Shown here piece by piece: positions 9,028-16,769 of a stretch of DNA of 64,000 nt. Both the position numbers and the translations under genes were made by a program. Source of the DNA: Neisseria subflava (GTDB taxonomy: Bacteria; Pseudomonadota; Gammaproteobacteria; Burkholderiales; Neisseriaceae); NCBI RefSeq assembly GCF_024205705.1, contig NZ_CP073115.1, positions 1,364,001-1,428,000 on the forward strand, given 5' to 3'. Under the pieces are notes generated by a model. The model did not search any database. It was not told the DNA's origin and saw only the letters and a list, made by a program, of their open reading frames with translations. Positions within the stretch are counted from its first letter, which is position 1, and each line of letters starts with the position of its first letter.

Positions 9028-9870
9028 TTAACGAATATCCATAGGCGCAAACGATTTCACGGTTTCATCAATCGCTTTAACACGGGTCAGGAAGTCTTCC
9101 AATTGGGCAAGCGGCAATGCACTTGGGCCATCGCATTTGGCTTGGTCGGGATTGGCATGGGATTCGAGGAACAAACCGGCCAATCGGGTTGCCATACCGG
9201 CAAGCGCCAAGTCCAATACTTGGGCGCGACGGCCGCCTGATGCGGTGGCACCGGATTCGCGCGTTTGCAGGGAATGGGTTACGTCAAAAATAACGGGCAG
9301 GTTGTTACACGTTTTTTTCATCACGCCAAAGCCGAGCATATCGACCACCAAGTTGTCGTAGCCGAAGTTTGCGCCGCGTTCGCACAAAATGATTTGCTCG
9401 TTGCCTGCTTCTTGGAATTTCTCGACGATGTTTTTCATTTGAGACGGGCTGAGAAATTGCGGCTTTTTGATGTTGATGACATTGCCGGTTTTCGCCATTG
9501 CCACCACCAAATCGGTTTGGCGTGCCAAGAAGGCAGGCAGCTGAATAACATCGCAGACTTCGGCAACCGGTTGGCATTGGTAAGGCTCATGAACGTCGGT
9601 AATCACGGGAACGTTAAACTCGCGCTTCACCGCTTGAAAAATCTTCATGCCTTCGTCCAAACCCACACCGCGGAAAGAGTGGATGGAAGAGCGGTTTGCC
9701 TTGTCGAAAGAGGCTTTGAACACATACGGGATGCCGAGTTTATCGGTTACTTTAACGTATTGCTCACAGGCTTTCAGCGTAGAGTCGAGGTCTTCAAGGA
9801 CATTGATGCCGCCGAAAAGGGTAAAGGGCGCATCGTTGCTGACAGTGATGTTGTTGATTTGGATATTCAC
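9028..9870 (-). CDS. kdsA: 3-deoxy-8-phosphooctulonate synthase (Kdo-8-P synthase)
   Basis: 280 residues, the usual KdsA length. It condenses phosphoenolpyruvate with arabinose 5-phosphate to Kdo-8-phosphate, the first committed step to the Kdo of lipooligosaccharide, in the cytoplasm. Family segments are visible: FKASFDKANRSS near residues 53-64, TDVHEPYQC, QLPAFLARQTDL, NIKKPQFLSP, ERGANFGYDNL and FDVTHSLQ. The start MNIQINNITV fits the family. A DUS hairpin follows at 8982-9011 and panD lies upstream with its own terminator between, so kdsA is probably a separate transcript. I see nothing unusual. Confidence 0.97.
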   Translation of the reverse strand: MNIQINNITVSNDAPFTLFGGINVLEDLDSTLKACEQYVKVTDKLGIPYVFKASFDKANRSSIHSFRGVGLDEGMKIFQAVKREFNVPVITDVHEPYQCQPVAEVCDVIQLPAFLARQTDLVVAMAKTGNVINIKKPQFLSPSQMKNIVEKFQEAGNEQIILCERGANFGYDNLVVDMLGFGVMKKTCNNLPVIFDVTHSLQTRESGATASGGRRAQVLDLALAGMATRLAGLFLESHANPDQAKCDGPSALPLAQLEDFLTRVKAIDETVKSFAPMDIR

Positions 9871-9905
9871 GGCAAAGCCTTTCAGATAAGTTGAATTTGG
9901 GAAAC

Positions 9906-9933
9906 AGGCCGTCTGAAACGTTTCAGACGGCCT
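9906..9933 (-). terminator. DUS inverted-pair terminator of panD
   Basis: AGGCCGTCTGAA (9906-9917) with its complement at 9922-9933, 11 nt beyond the panD stop. Confidence 0.7.
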
Positions 9934-9944
9934 TTGTTTGAATA

Positions 9945-10328
9945 TTACAACACGGTGTGCGGCGGCTCATAAGAAATCACGTCGCGGATTTTATTGTTCT
10001 CATCGACGAGGACGACTTTCGGCTCATGCGCTGCAATTTCGGGTTCGGACAACATGACGTAAGACATGATAATTACGATATCGCCTTTTTGAACCAAACG
10101 CGCGGCCGCGCCATTGAGGCAAACGACGCCGCTGCCGCGTTCTCCGGGAATGGTGTAGGTTTCAAGACGTTCGCCGTTGTTATTGTTGACGATGGCGACT
10201 TTTTCGTTCACACAAATACCTGCCGCATCCAGCAGGTCTTGGTCAACGGTAATGCTGCCGACGTAGTTGAGGTCGGCTTCGGTAACGGTGGCACGGTGGA
10301 TTTTGCCGCCGAGCATGGTACGGAACAT
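9945..10328 (-). CDS. panD: Aspartate 1-decarboxylase proenzyme
   Basis: 127 residues, normal for PanD. It makes beta-alanine from aspartate for pantothenate and coenzyme A. The self-cleavage site is Gly24-Ser25 in YVGSITVD; cleavage there yields the pyruvoyl cofactor on Ser25. Lys9 (GGKIHRATV) and Tyr/Asn positions typical of the active site (LNGAAARL) are present. The start MFRTMLGGKIHRA matches the family. It is preceded by an AAGGAAA-type ribosome site. The gene stands alone between terminators. Confidence 0.97.
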   Translation of the reverse strand: MFRTMLGGKIHRATVTEADLNYVGSITVDQDLLDAAGICVNEKVAIVNNNNGERLETYTIPGERGSGVVCLNGAAARLVQKGDIVIIMSYVMLSEPEIAAHEPKVVLVDENNKIRDVISYEPPHTVL

Positions 10329-10406
10329 GGGTTTCCTTTTTGATTGTGGGTTGATTTGCGGTTTTAACTTCTGAGAAGTTAAAACCGCTGTTCGTGTGAT
10401 TGAGGA

Positions 10407-11950
10407 TTAGTTATTGGGAAAGTCTGCTTCGTCAAACTCGGGTTCCGGGTCGCTTTGAAGGACTTTTCCGTTTAATTTCAACTCGCTGTTTTGCAGAGTT
10501 AGATGGGTTTTGACATTATCATCTTCTAAGGTCAAATATTTCTCGCTTGCCATGCTTTTAATGGTGCTGTCCACCATCAGGCGCAAGGTCTCGTTGATAT
10601 CGTCGATGCTGGCGCGGCCTGCGGCTTCATCTTCGGCATTGACGCTAAACAGGCTGCTTGCTTGGTTGACGGCGAGCTGCTCCAACAATTTTTGCGGTAC
10701 GCTCATGTTGAAGTCGGCTTCAGTTTTCTTCAGCATATCGCCCAAATTATTGAGGTCTTTAGCTGCCAAACCTTTAAACGCGAGTTTACCGCTGACATCA
10801 ACATCGCCATGAGGCATGATGAATTTGAAGGTTTTGACGTTCAAAACCGGATTGTTGGTAAACAGGCCTGAAGCCTCGTTTTTGGCCGTCTGAATCAAGG
10901 AAGCCTGAATTTCTTCTTCGCTCATTTTCTTCACGGACACTTCGGCAATTTTGTTTTTCAATGCCAAAAGTGATGCCGCATCCAAATGCTCAGCAGCGAC
11001 ATTGATGTCCAGAGGGCCGTATTTGTCTTCGCCATAAGTCAGGCTTTCAAATTGGAAGCGGCCTTCACTGTTAATGAATTTATCAACTTCGCCGGTCTGA
11101 GTATCGAAACGCAGTTTGCTGACTTCGATTTTAGACGGAGCAATCGTGCCGGTCGGATTGATGAATGCACCGATTTGCAGGTTGGTCACAAGGTTGACCA
11201 ATTCGTTCAACTTAACGTTGTAATCGATGTTTTCTTTCCATTGCAGCAGGAATTTATCCAGCGTAATGCTGCTCTTGCCCAAAGAAAGCTTGGTCAGGCC
11301 GTCTTCCGTTTCGGATTGGAAGCGCAGGTTTTCCAAAGACACATCGCCTTTATCGGCCAATTTGACTTGTAAAGACGGCGCAAGGTAATCGTGGCGATAG
11401 CTTTTGAAGCCTTGGCTGTAATCGGTATTGCCGCCAAAGCCTTTCCAGTTGAGTTTGATACCGGAGAGCTCTTCATAGTCGAAGGCGGGGATATTGAGGC
11501 TGAGTTTGCCGTCGCCGGAAAGGTAAACCGTATTGGTCATGGTCAACGGCGTTTGCTGGCCGAAGAAGCGGTCCAAAACTTTTTGGTTTCCGGATGATAT
11601 TGGAACTCGGTCTCTACGTGTGCACGCGTACCGAAGCCACCGGCAAACGGGCCGTGTGTCACATGGTTGATGACCGTAATCGGCTCTTGCAGGACGGTTT
11701 TCAAATTGTCCGGCAGGTATTTTTGCGTATTTTGAAGCAGGGTCGGTTTGAGGCGGATGACGGTCGTCTCGGTTGAACTGAACCAGCCGCGATCGTATTG
11801 GTGGGACTCAACGGTCAGGAAACCGGATTCCTGCAACAGCTTTTGTTGCTCGGTCAGGCTTTCTTCCGCTTTGACACCAAGATAATAAGGCGTGCCGAGC
11901 GCAGCGGCGACAACGACGGCGGTAGTCGGGATAAGATACTTTTTCATCAC
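10407..11950 (-). pseudogene. DUF945 (YdgA-family) protein, frameshifted
   Basis: Two overlapping minus-strand reading frames together make one DUF945-family protein of about 510 residues. The upstream piece (11543-11950) begins MMKKYLIPTTAVVVAAALG, a signal anchor, and runs through the YDRGWFSS segment typical of the family. The downstream piece (10407-about 11576) carries the remaining roughly 385 residues from FFGQQTPLTMTNTV onward. Restoring one A in the A5 run near 11578-11583 would rejoin them as TKKVLDRFFG. The family is periplasmic/inner-membrane anchored with no firm function. The break could be a true pseudogene, reversible slippage or a sequencing error; the downstream part remains open without further stops. 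Confidence 0.75.
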
Positions 11951-12070
11951 TTCAAACAGATTAGGTTCAAAACATAAAGCATAGCATTTTTTAGTTGTTT
12001 TGTCTTATCCGCCGTTTCAGACGGCCTTTTGGGCTATGGCTTGCTGATTTCAGACGATCTTTTTAATTTA

Positions 12071-12089
12071 GTTGGGTTTTAAACCCAAC
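12071..12089. repeat. Perfect intergenic palindrome
   Basis: GTTGGGTTT-T-AAACCCAAC, a 9-bp stem with a one-base centre, lies 20 nt past the SUKH gene stop. It resembles the short AACCCAACC-rich intergenic repeats seen in Neisseria and may end that transcript. Confidence 0.5.
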
Positions 12090-12108
12090 CTACGCTTACT
12101 ACAACTTA

Positions 12109-12591
12109 CTAAATTTCATTTAAAAAATCAGGATTTTCAAATAACTTATAAATAAAACTCTCTATTGAATCAGCTAACGGATTTTCCATATCCCATATCC
12201 AATAGACAGGTTGTTTAGGCTTATCTAAATTTCGCCTATCAAAACAAATAAAATATTCACTAAATCTTTCGAAAAATGGTACTTGATATGGCTCAATAAT
12301 AAAATTAGAAGAAACTTGTTCTGACTCCCTAATCAATATATCTAAAATGGATAAAGGATCCATAATTCGATTATCGGACTCTGAGCGAATACTTCCGCTT
12401 TCATTTACAGTAAGAAAACCATAACCAATTTCTTTCCAAAAGCAGAATAAATCATATGGAATTTGGATATGCTTTTCTAACTCTAGAAAATCACTATCTG
12501 GTAATTTAAAAAATAGATTTTTCTCTTGGCATAATGAATACTCATTGAAATTATTCACAATAATAGAAGAATTTTTTATTCGTTCAAACAT
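12109..12591 (-). CDS. SUKH (SMI1/KNR4)-family immunity protein
   Basis: 160 residues, strongly AT-rich compared with its neighbours. The segment LEKHIQIPYDLFCFWKEIGYG is the typical SUKH N-terminal signature (a short-chain hydrophobic helix, then a Gly-containing strand). The middle DPLSILDIL and the C-terminal YWIWDMENPLADSIESFIYK fit the fold. SUKH proteins neutralise cognate nuclease toxins by binding them. Its ATG (12589-12591) starts one base after the stop of the adjacent HNH nuclease gene, so the two are translationally coupled, and it is almost certainly the antidote of that toxin. Expression from an autonomous promoter is possible but not visible. Confidence 0.8.
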   Translation of the reverse strand: MFERIKNSSIIVNNFNEYSLCQEKNLFFKLPDSDFLELEKHIQIPYDLFCFWKEIGYGFLTVNESGSIRSESDNRIMDPLSILDILIRESEQVSSNFIIEPYQVPFFERFSEYFICFDRRNLDKPKQPVYWIWDMENPLADSIESFIYKLFENPDFLNEI

Positions 12592-12592
12592 A

Positions 12593-12970
12593 TTATCTAT
12601 CCAATTTTTTTTGAAGATTTCTTAATGGTCCATCTGCCCGATGAATGCCGCCTTGATGCTGTTCAGGATACCTAGCTGGAGTAATGTTTTGCCAAATATT
12701 ACCACCATTATTTTCTAATGGTTGAATATGGTGAGCATCATACTTACTTCCTGTTGGCTTTATAAGCCTACCAGTTCTGGAAGATATTACAGGTTCAGTA
12801 TAAGTTGGCCATTTTTTCCCTGTATTCTTTTCCCATTCTCGAATCAAGGCATCTCGATTTTTACCAAATTCTGCCCTACATCTAGCTAACTCCTGCTGGC
12901 TTGGTTTGACCGTACCATGAGTTCTTATGTATTTAAGTAATCCTAAGGTAAAGATTGTGATATTATGCAA
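12593..12970 (-). CDS. Orphan HNH-family nuclease toxin module
   Basis: 125 residues if read from the TTG at 12970. The C-terminal half has an HNH-type motif: DAHHIQPLENNGG, then NITP and a late HQGGIH. This is the arrangement of polymorphic toxin tips (CdiA-CT, MafB-CT, Rhs-CT). The preceding RAEFGKNRDALIREW segment is also typical of such tips. No ATG start, signal peptide, transport domain or full-length carrier gene is present. The frame is open back to a TGA near 13027 but lacks a standard start. Together with the adjoining SUKH gene it looks like a displaced C-terminal toxin/immunity cassette. Its low GC marks it as foreign beside trpG. DNase activity is inferred; it may be silent. Confidence 0.7.
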   Translation of the reverse strand: MHNITIFTLGLLKYIRTHGTVKPSQQELARCRAEFGKNRDALIREWEKNTGKKWPTYTEPVISSRTGRLIKPTGSKYDAHHIQPLENNGGNIWQNITPARYPEQHQGGIHRADGPLRNLQKKLDR

Positions 12971-12989
12971 ACATAAACAATTTTTACAC

Positions 12990-13019
12990 TTTTGGCAGGC
13001 CTTATCCTGTCTGCCAAAA
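12990..13019. repeat. 9-bp stem hairpin ahead of trpG
   Basis: TTTTGGCAG (12990-12998) pairs with CTGCCAAAA (13011-13019). No T-run follows on either strand, so it is not a standard terminator. It lies 20 nt before the trpG start and could shape the leader. Confidence 0.4.
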
Positions 13020-13038
13020 TGTCATTAAAGGTTTGCAG

Positions 13039-13629
13039 ATGCTTTTATTCATTGATAATTACGACAGCTTCACCTACAACATCGTCCAATACTTTGCCGA
13101 ATTGGGGCAGGAAGTTTTGGTACGCTGCAACGATGAAATCACCATCGAAGAAATCGAAGCCCTAAAACCGCAATATCTGGTCATCGGCCCCGGCCCTTGT
13201 TCCCCTAAAGAAGCAGGCATTTCTGTTGCGGCCATGCAGCACTTTGCCGGCAGGCTGCCCGTCATGGGCGTGTGCCTCGGCCATCAAACCATGGGCGAAG
13301 CGTTCGGCGGCAATGTCGTGCGCGCGCAAACGATGATGCACGGCAAAGTCTCCCCCGTTTTCCATCACGGCACAGGCATGTTTAAAGGCCTGCCCAATCC
13401 GGTCAACTGCACGCGCTACCACAGCCTTGCCATCGACCGCGCCACCCTGCCCGACTGCCTCGAAATTACCGCATGGACGGAAGATGGCGAAATCATGGGC
13501 GTACGCCACAAAGAATATGCCGTCGAAGGCGTACAGTTCCACCCCGAAGCCCTGCTGACCGAACACGGCCACGATATGCTGAAAAACTTCTTGGAAGAAT
13601 TCAAAAACTATCGCCCGCAAAAATCTTAA
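13039..13629 (+). CDS. trpG: Anthranilate synthase component II (glutamine amidotransferase)
   Basis: 196 residues. It releases ammonia from glutamine for anthranilate synthase (tryptophan) and may also serve 4-amino-4-deoxychorismate synthase, since TrpG and PabA are hard to tell apart. Class I amidotransferase features are present: FIDNYDSFTYN at the N-terminus, the nucleophile Cys in GVCLGHQTMGEAFGG near residue 79, and the His-Glu of FHPEALLTEHG near 168-170. ATG at 13039 is preferred over the TTG six bases upstream because AAAGG sits 7 nt before it. trpD follows after a DUS hairpin, so the two form a tryptophan cluster. Confidence 0.92.
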   Translation: MLLFIDNYDSFTYNIVQYFAELGQEVLVRCNDEITIEEIEALKPQYLVIGPGPCSPKEAGISVAAMQHFAGRLPVMGVCLGHQTMGEAFGGNVVRAQTMMHGKVSPVFHHGTGMFKGLPNPVNCTRYHSLAIDRATLPDCLEITAWTEDGEIMGVRHKEYAVEGVQFHPEALLTEHGHDMLKNFLEEFKNYRPQKS

Positions 13630-13633
13630 TGAA

Positions 13634-13685
13634 AGGCCGTCTGAAAGGTGTTTGACAATGTTCAAACCGCATTTTCAGACGGCCT
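13634..13685 (+). terminator. DUS inverted pair between trpG and trpD
   Basis: AGGCCGTCTGAA (13634-13645) and its complement (13674-13685) enclose a 28-nt loop. The long loop makes it a weak terminator that may attenuate read-through into trpD. Confidence 0.5.
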
Positions 13686-13717
13686 GAATCACATCGGACA
13701 CGAACAAAGGAAAAATC

Positions 13718-14746
13718 ATGATTACCCCTCAACAAGCGATTGAACGCCTTATCAGCAACAACGAACTTTTCTACGATGAAATGACCGACCTCATGCGCCA
13801 AATCATGAGCGGCCAAGTTCCGCCCGAGCAAATCGCCGCCATTCTGACCGGACTGCGGATTAAAGTTGAAACCGTTTCCGAGATTACCGCTGCAGCCAGC
13901 GTGATGCGCGAATTTGCCACCAAAGTGCCGCTAGAAAACGCCGATGACTTGGTCGATATTGTCGGCACAGGCGGCGATGGTGCCAAAACTTTCAATATTT
14001 CCACGACTTCCATGTTTGTCGCGGCTGCGGCAGGCGCGAAAGTCGCCAAACACGGCGGCCGCTCCGTTTCTTCATCCAGCGGCGCTGCCGATGTCATGGA
14101 ACAAATGGGCGCCAACCTCAACCTCAACCCCAAACAGGTTGCCCAAAGCATTCAGCAAACCGGCATCGGCTTTATGTTCGCGCCCAACCACCACAGCGCT
14201 ATGCGCTATGTTGCCCCAGTCCGCCGTTCGCTCGGATTCCGCAGTATCTTCAATATCTTGGGCCCGTTGACCAATCCGGCCGGCGCGGCAAACCAACTCT
14301 TGGGCGTGTTCCACATCGACTTGTGCGGCATTCTTTCCCGCGTATTGCAACAGCTTGGTTCCAAACATGTTTTGGTCGTGTGCGGCGAAGGCAGTTTGGA
14401 TGAAATCACGCTGACCGGCAAAACCCGTGTTGCCGAACTGAAAGACGGCAAAATTACCGAATACGACATCAGCCCGGCCGATTTCGGCATGGAGGTCCGC
14501 CGCAATTTGGATGAAATCAAAGTCGAAAACGCGCAAGAATCCCTGCAAAAAATGAACGAAGTGTTGGACGGCAAAGCCGGTGCCGCACGCGATATCGTCG
14601 TCCTCAATGCCGCCGCAGCGCTCTACGCAGGAAACGTAGTCGCTTCGCTGGCAGATGGTGTCAAAGCCGCTCAAGAAGCCATCGACTCCGGCAAGGCCAA
14701 AGCCAAAAAAGACGAATTTATCGAATTTGGCAAACAGTTTGCCTAA
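13718..14746 (+). CDS. trpD: Anthranilate phosphoribosyltransferase
   Basis: 342 residues, standard for TrpD. It transfers phosphoribose from PRPP to anthranilate in tryptophan synthesis. The PRPP-binding glycine loop GTGGDGAKTFNIST lies near residues 86-99. KHGGRSVSSSSGAAD near 112-126 and the second metal-site segment GEGSLDEITLTG are also visible. The start MITPQQAIERLISN is preceded by AAAGGAAAAATC. It follows trpG and ends in a DUS hairpin shared with the convergent CsbD-like gene. Confidence 0.96.
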   Translation: MITPQQAIERLISNNELFYDEMTDLMRQIMSGQVPPEQIAAILTGLRIKVETVSEITAAASVMREFATKVPLENADDLVDIVGTGGDGAKTFNISTTSMFVAAAAGAKVAKHGGRSVSSSSGAADVMEQMGANLNLNPKQVAQSIQQTGIGFMFAPNHHSAMRYVAPVRRSLGFRSIFNILGPLTNPAGAANQLLGVFHIDLCGILSRVLQQLGSKHVLVVCGEGSLDEITLTGKTRVAELKDGKITEYDISPADFGMEVRRNLDEIKVENAQESLQKMNEVLDGKAGAARDIVVLNAAAALYAGNVVASLADGVKAAQEAIDSGKAKAKKDEFIEFGKQFA

Positions 14747-14765
14747 GCTTTAAAACCATAAACAA

Positions 14766-14795
14766 AGGCCGTCTGAAAAATCTTTCAGACGGCCT
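14766..14795. terminator. Bidirectional DUS terminator, trpD / CsbD-like
   Basis: AGGCCGTCTGAA (14766-14777) and its complement (14784-14795) lie between convergent genes, with A- and T-rich flanks. Confidence 0.75.
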
Positions 14796-14810
14796 TTTAT
14801 TCTTTAAATA

Positions 14811-15059
14811 TTAAAATTTGCTTTTAATATCATTAATCAAGCCTTCAGCTTTTTCTTTGGCTTCATCAACCAAATGCTCAGCTTCTTCTTTGCCTTTTTG
14901 CAAAACACCGCCGACTTTTTCTTCAATGTCGCCGACCACTTCTTTTACTTTGCCAACGCCTTGTTGAACCAAGCCCTCAGCTTCAAGTTTAGCATTGCCG
15001 GATACATCTCCAGCCACTTCTTTTACTTTACCGCTGATTTTATCTAATTCGCCGCTCAT
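14811..15059 (-). CDS. CsbD-family stress protein
   Basis: 82 residues, hydrophilic and Lys/Glu-rich, matching the CsbD-like family: GELDKISGKVKEVAGDVSGN, then GLVQQGVGKVKEVVGDIEE. The heptad-like Val/Ala spacing suggests amphipathic helices. CsbD-like proteins are abundant under general stress in many bacteria; their molecular role is not settled. ATG at 15059 is chosen because AGGAG lies 7 nt upstream, while the earlier ATG (15065) is only one base from it. Single gene between terminators. Confidence 0.85.
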   Translation of the reverse strand: MSGELDKISGKVKEVAGDVSGNAKLEAEGLVQQGVGKVKEVVGDIEEKVGGVLQKGKEEAEHLVDEAKEKAEGLINDIKSKF

Positions 15060-15177
15060 GGTCATACTCCTAGATTAATGTTGATAAGATTAGTGCTGTA
15101 TTATTTTATATCAGGGCTTCACTTTAACTTTAAAGACCGTCTGAAAGCCAAAACATGACAAAATGAGTTAAATCAGG

Positions 15178-15744
15178 TCAATCCATCTGTTTCAATATCG
15201 CTTCGGCTACTGCCTCGCCTATCATCTTACTGCCGAACTCATTGAAATGAAGCCCGTCGCACAGCATCACATCAGTCAAGTCCTGCTCATACATCAGACT
15301 GTATAAATCATTGACAGCAAAACCATATTGCCTTGCCAAATCCTCCGCCACACGGTTATAGGCCTTCAAATCAGCCAGATAGCGGCGCGAGGGTTTGAGG
15401 ATATTGTGTACGCTTTCCAAAAACGGCGTACTGCACGCCCAAATAATTTTTGCCCCTGTCTGTTTCAGATAATCGAAAATTTGGGTCAGGTTGTTGCGGT
15501 AGGTTTCTATATCGACCACCGGCTCATTACAGCCTTGATTGTGGCGGATGTCGTGCAAACCGCAGTTGATGTGGATAATGTCTCCCACAGTCGCGCCCTC
15601 TGTCCATTGCCCGATATGCTCTAACACATCATGCGACGAACGGCAGTTTTCCGATGGAGAAACAATATCCGCCTCAGGCAAAGCGACGCGTGTGTAAGGC
15701 TCCGATGCAAGCCGAACGGAATCGCCGATTAAGTAAACGGTCAT
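15178..15744 (-). CDS. SGNH/GDSL-family hydrolase
   Basis: 188 residues. The N-terminal YLIGDSVRLA carries the GDS nucleophile serine near residue 9. INCGLHDIR provides the block III Gly/Asn-type residues, and LCDGLHFNEFG near the C-terminus gives the catalytic Asp and His. This set defines SGNH hydrolases (esterases, lipases, deacetylases). No signal peptide is present, so it should act in the cytoplasm. The substrate cannot be read from the sequence. The upstream GGAGG-type site before MTVYLIGD supports the start. Confidence 0.85.
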   Translation of the reverse strand: MTVYLIGDSVRLASEPYTRVALPEADIVSPSENCRSSHDVLEHIGQWTEGATVGDIIHINCGLHDIRHNQGCNEPVVDIETYRNNLTQIFDYLKQTGAKIIWACSTPFLESVHNILKPSRRYLADLKAYNRVAEDLARQYGFAVNDLYSLMYEQDLTDVMLCDGLHFNEFGSKMIGEAVAEAILKQMD

Positions 15745-15778
15745 TTTTGTTCTCCTCCCTTTATTTGAACCAATAGCA

Positions 15779-15832
15779 AGGCCGTCTGAAATATCATTTA
15801 TATTATTATAAGAGTGCTATTTCAGACGGCCT
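15779..15832 (-). terminator. DUS inverted pair after the small membrane protein gene
   Basis: AGGCCGTCTGAA (15779-15790) and its complement (15821-15832) with a 30-nt AT-rich loop, 34 nt past the stop of the 85-residue gene. Confidence 0.55.
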
Positions 15833-15866
15833 TAACTTCAGTCAAGTTCTATCGTTAAATCATCAA

Positions 15867-16124
15867 TTAACGCTGACTGTTTTTATAAAAATCAATTAAT
15901 TGCTTGGCCTGCAACATGGGTAGCCCAAAACGGTCGCTTACGACTTTCAAATCCTTCCATTCCTGACCGGTCAGATTTTGCCCAACCCATTTGAGGTTTT
16001 CCGGATTGCTTTTGATTTTTTCAAAATACGCCTGCTTGCGTTTCCAGTTGCGCGACCACACCAGCAACATGGTAAAAATACATAAAACAATCAATACAAT
16101 ATTGGTAAACAACATCATGTCCAT
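15867..16124 (-). CDS. Small membrane-anchored protein, unknown function
   Basis: 85 residues. One N-terminal membrane helix (MMLFTNIVLIVLCIFTMLLV) is followed by a basic cytoplasmic stretch (WSRNWKRKQAYFEKI) and a soluble tail ending FYKNSQR. The segment LTGQEWKDLKVVSDRFGLP looks like a small helical domain. A GGGAG ribosome site 8 nt before the ATG supports the start. I do not recognise the family. Confidence 0.75.
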   Translation of the reverse strand: MDMMLFTNIVLIVLCIFTMLLVWSRNWKRKQAYFEKIKSNPENLKWVGQNLTGQEWKDLKVVSDRFGLPMLQAKQLIDFYKNSQR

Positions 16125-16170
16125 ACGACATACTCCCGCTTGAGCCTCAAAATCAGAAAATATGGATTAA

Positions 16171-16204
16171 AGGCCGTCTGAAAAAACAATGTTCCAGACG
16201 GCCT
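16171..16204 (-). terminator. DUS hairpin (one mismatch) after the Sel1 protein gene
   Basis: AGGCCGTCTGAA (16171-16182) pairs with TCCAGACGGCCT (arm ending 16204); one base differs from a perfect DUS. Confidence 0.6.
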
Positions 16205-16215
16205 CCGCGTGACGC

Positions 16216-16698
16216 TCAACGTTGCATTTCCAGCATCAATGCCTGACAAGTGGCTTCGTTTTCTAAAGCACAAGATTGGCTTAATTGATTTAAACGACTG
16301 TCGCGGTCTGGTGTATTGCCTTGCGCCATCTCTGCTTTAGTTTCTTCAAGATTGGTACAGGCATTTTCATAACCGCCTTTACAGGCTCGCTCGTAGAGCT
16401 TGACCGCTGCGGCATAATCCATGCCCAAACCGCTGGACGGATTGAGATACAGATTACCCAAAACATTGCAGCCGCGCATATTGCCGCCATCACAGGCTTT
16501 TTTCAAAAACGGATACGCATGAGCAGGCGCTTCAAGATAATCGCGCGTCCAAATGGCCGCAGTGACGCAACTTTCCAGATTGTTCCGATTGCATTCTCGT
16601 ATCAGCTTATCGTGCTGCTTCTCGCTGTAATCCTCAGCCTGCACGCTAAACGCAGTAGCAACCAATGCTAAGCCAAACAATAAACGAAGTGTTTTCAT
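16216..16698 (-). CDS. Secreted Sel1-repeat protein
   Basis: 160 residues with a signal peptide (MKTLRLLFGLALVATAFSVQA, cut before EDYSE). Two cysteine-containing Sel1-like repeats follow: AYPFLKKACDGGNMRGCNVLG near residues 60-80 and AVKLYERACKGGYENACTNL near 97-116, with further Cys pairs before and after. Such Cys-rich repeats are disulfide-bonded in periplasmic proteins of the HcpA type. The role is unknown; Sel1 proteins often act as adaptors. It lies just upstream of copA on the opposite side of a terminator, so no functional link to copper is implied. Confidence 0.8.
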   Translation of the reverse strand: MKTLRLLFGLALVATAFSVQAEDYSEKQHDKLIRECNRNNLESCVTAAIWTRDYLEAPAHAYPFLKKACDGGNMRGCNVLGNLYLNPSSGLGMDYAAAVKLYERACKGGYENACTNLEETKAEMAQGNTPDRDSRLNQLSQSCALENEATCQALMLEMQR

Positions 16699-16728
16699 CT
16701 GATTATTCCTTCAAAAATACTTGATGAC

Positions 16729-16761
16729 AGGCCGTCTGAAAAAACAGTCTTCAGACGGCCT
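16729..16761 (-). terminator. DUS inverted-pair terminator of copA
   Basis: AGGCCGTCTGAA (16729-16740) with its complement at 16750-16761, 9 nt past the copA stop. Confidence 0.7.
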
Positions 16762-16769
16762 TTATATTA

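Noticed and set aside
12990..13019. Hairpin before trpG considered as a tryptophan attenuator
   Set aside because: No Trp-codon leader peptide, no alternative stem and no T-run were found.
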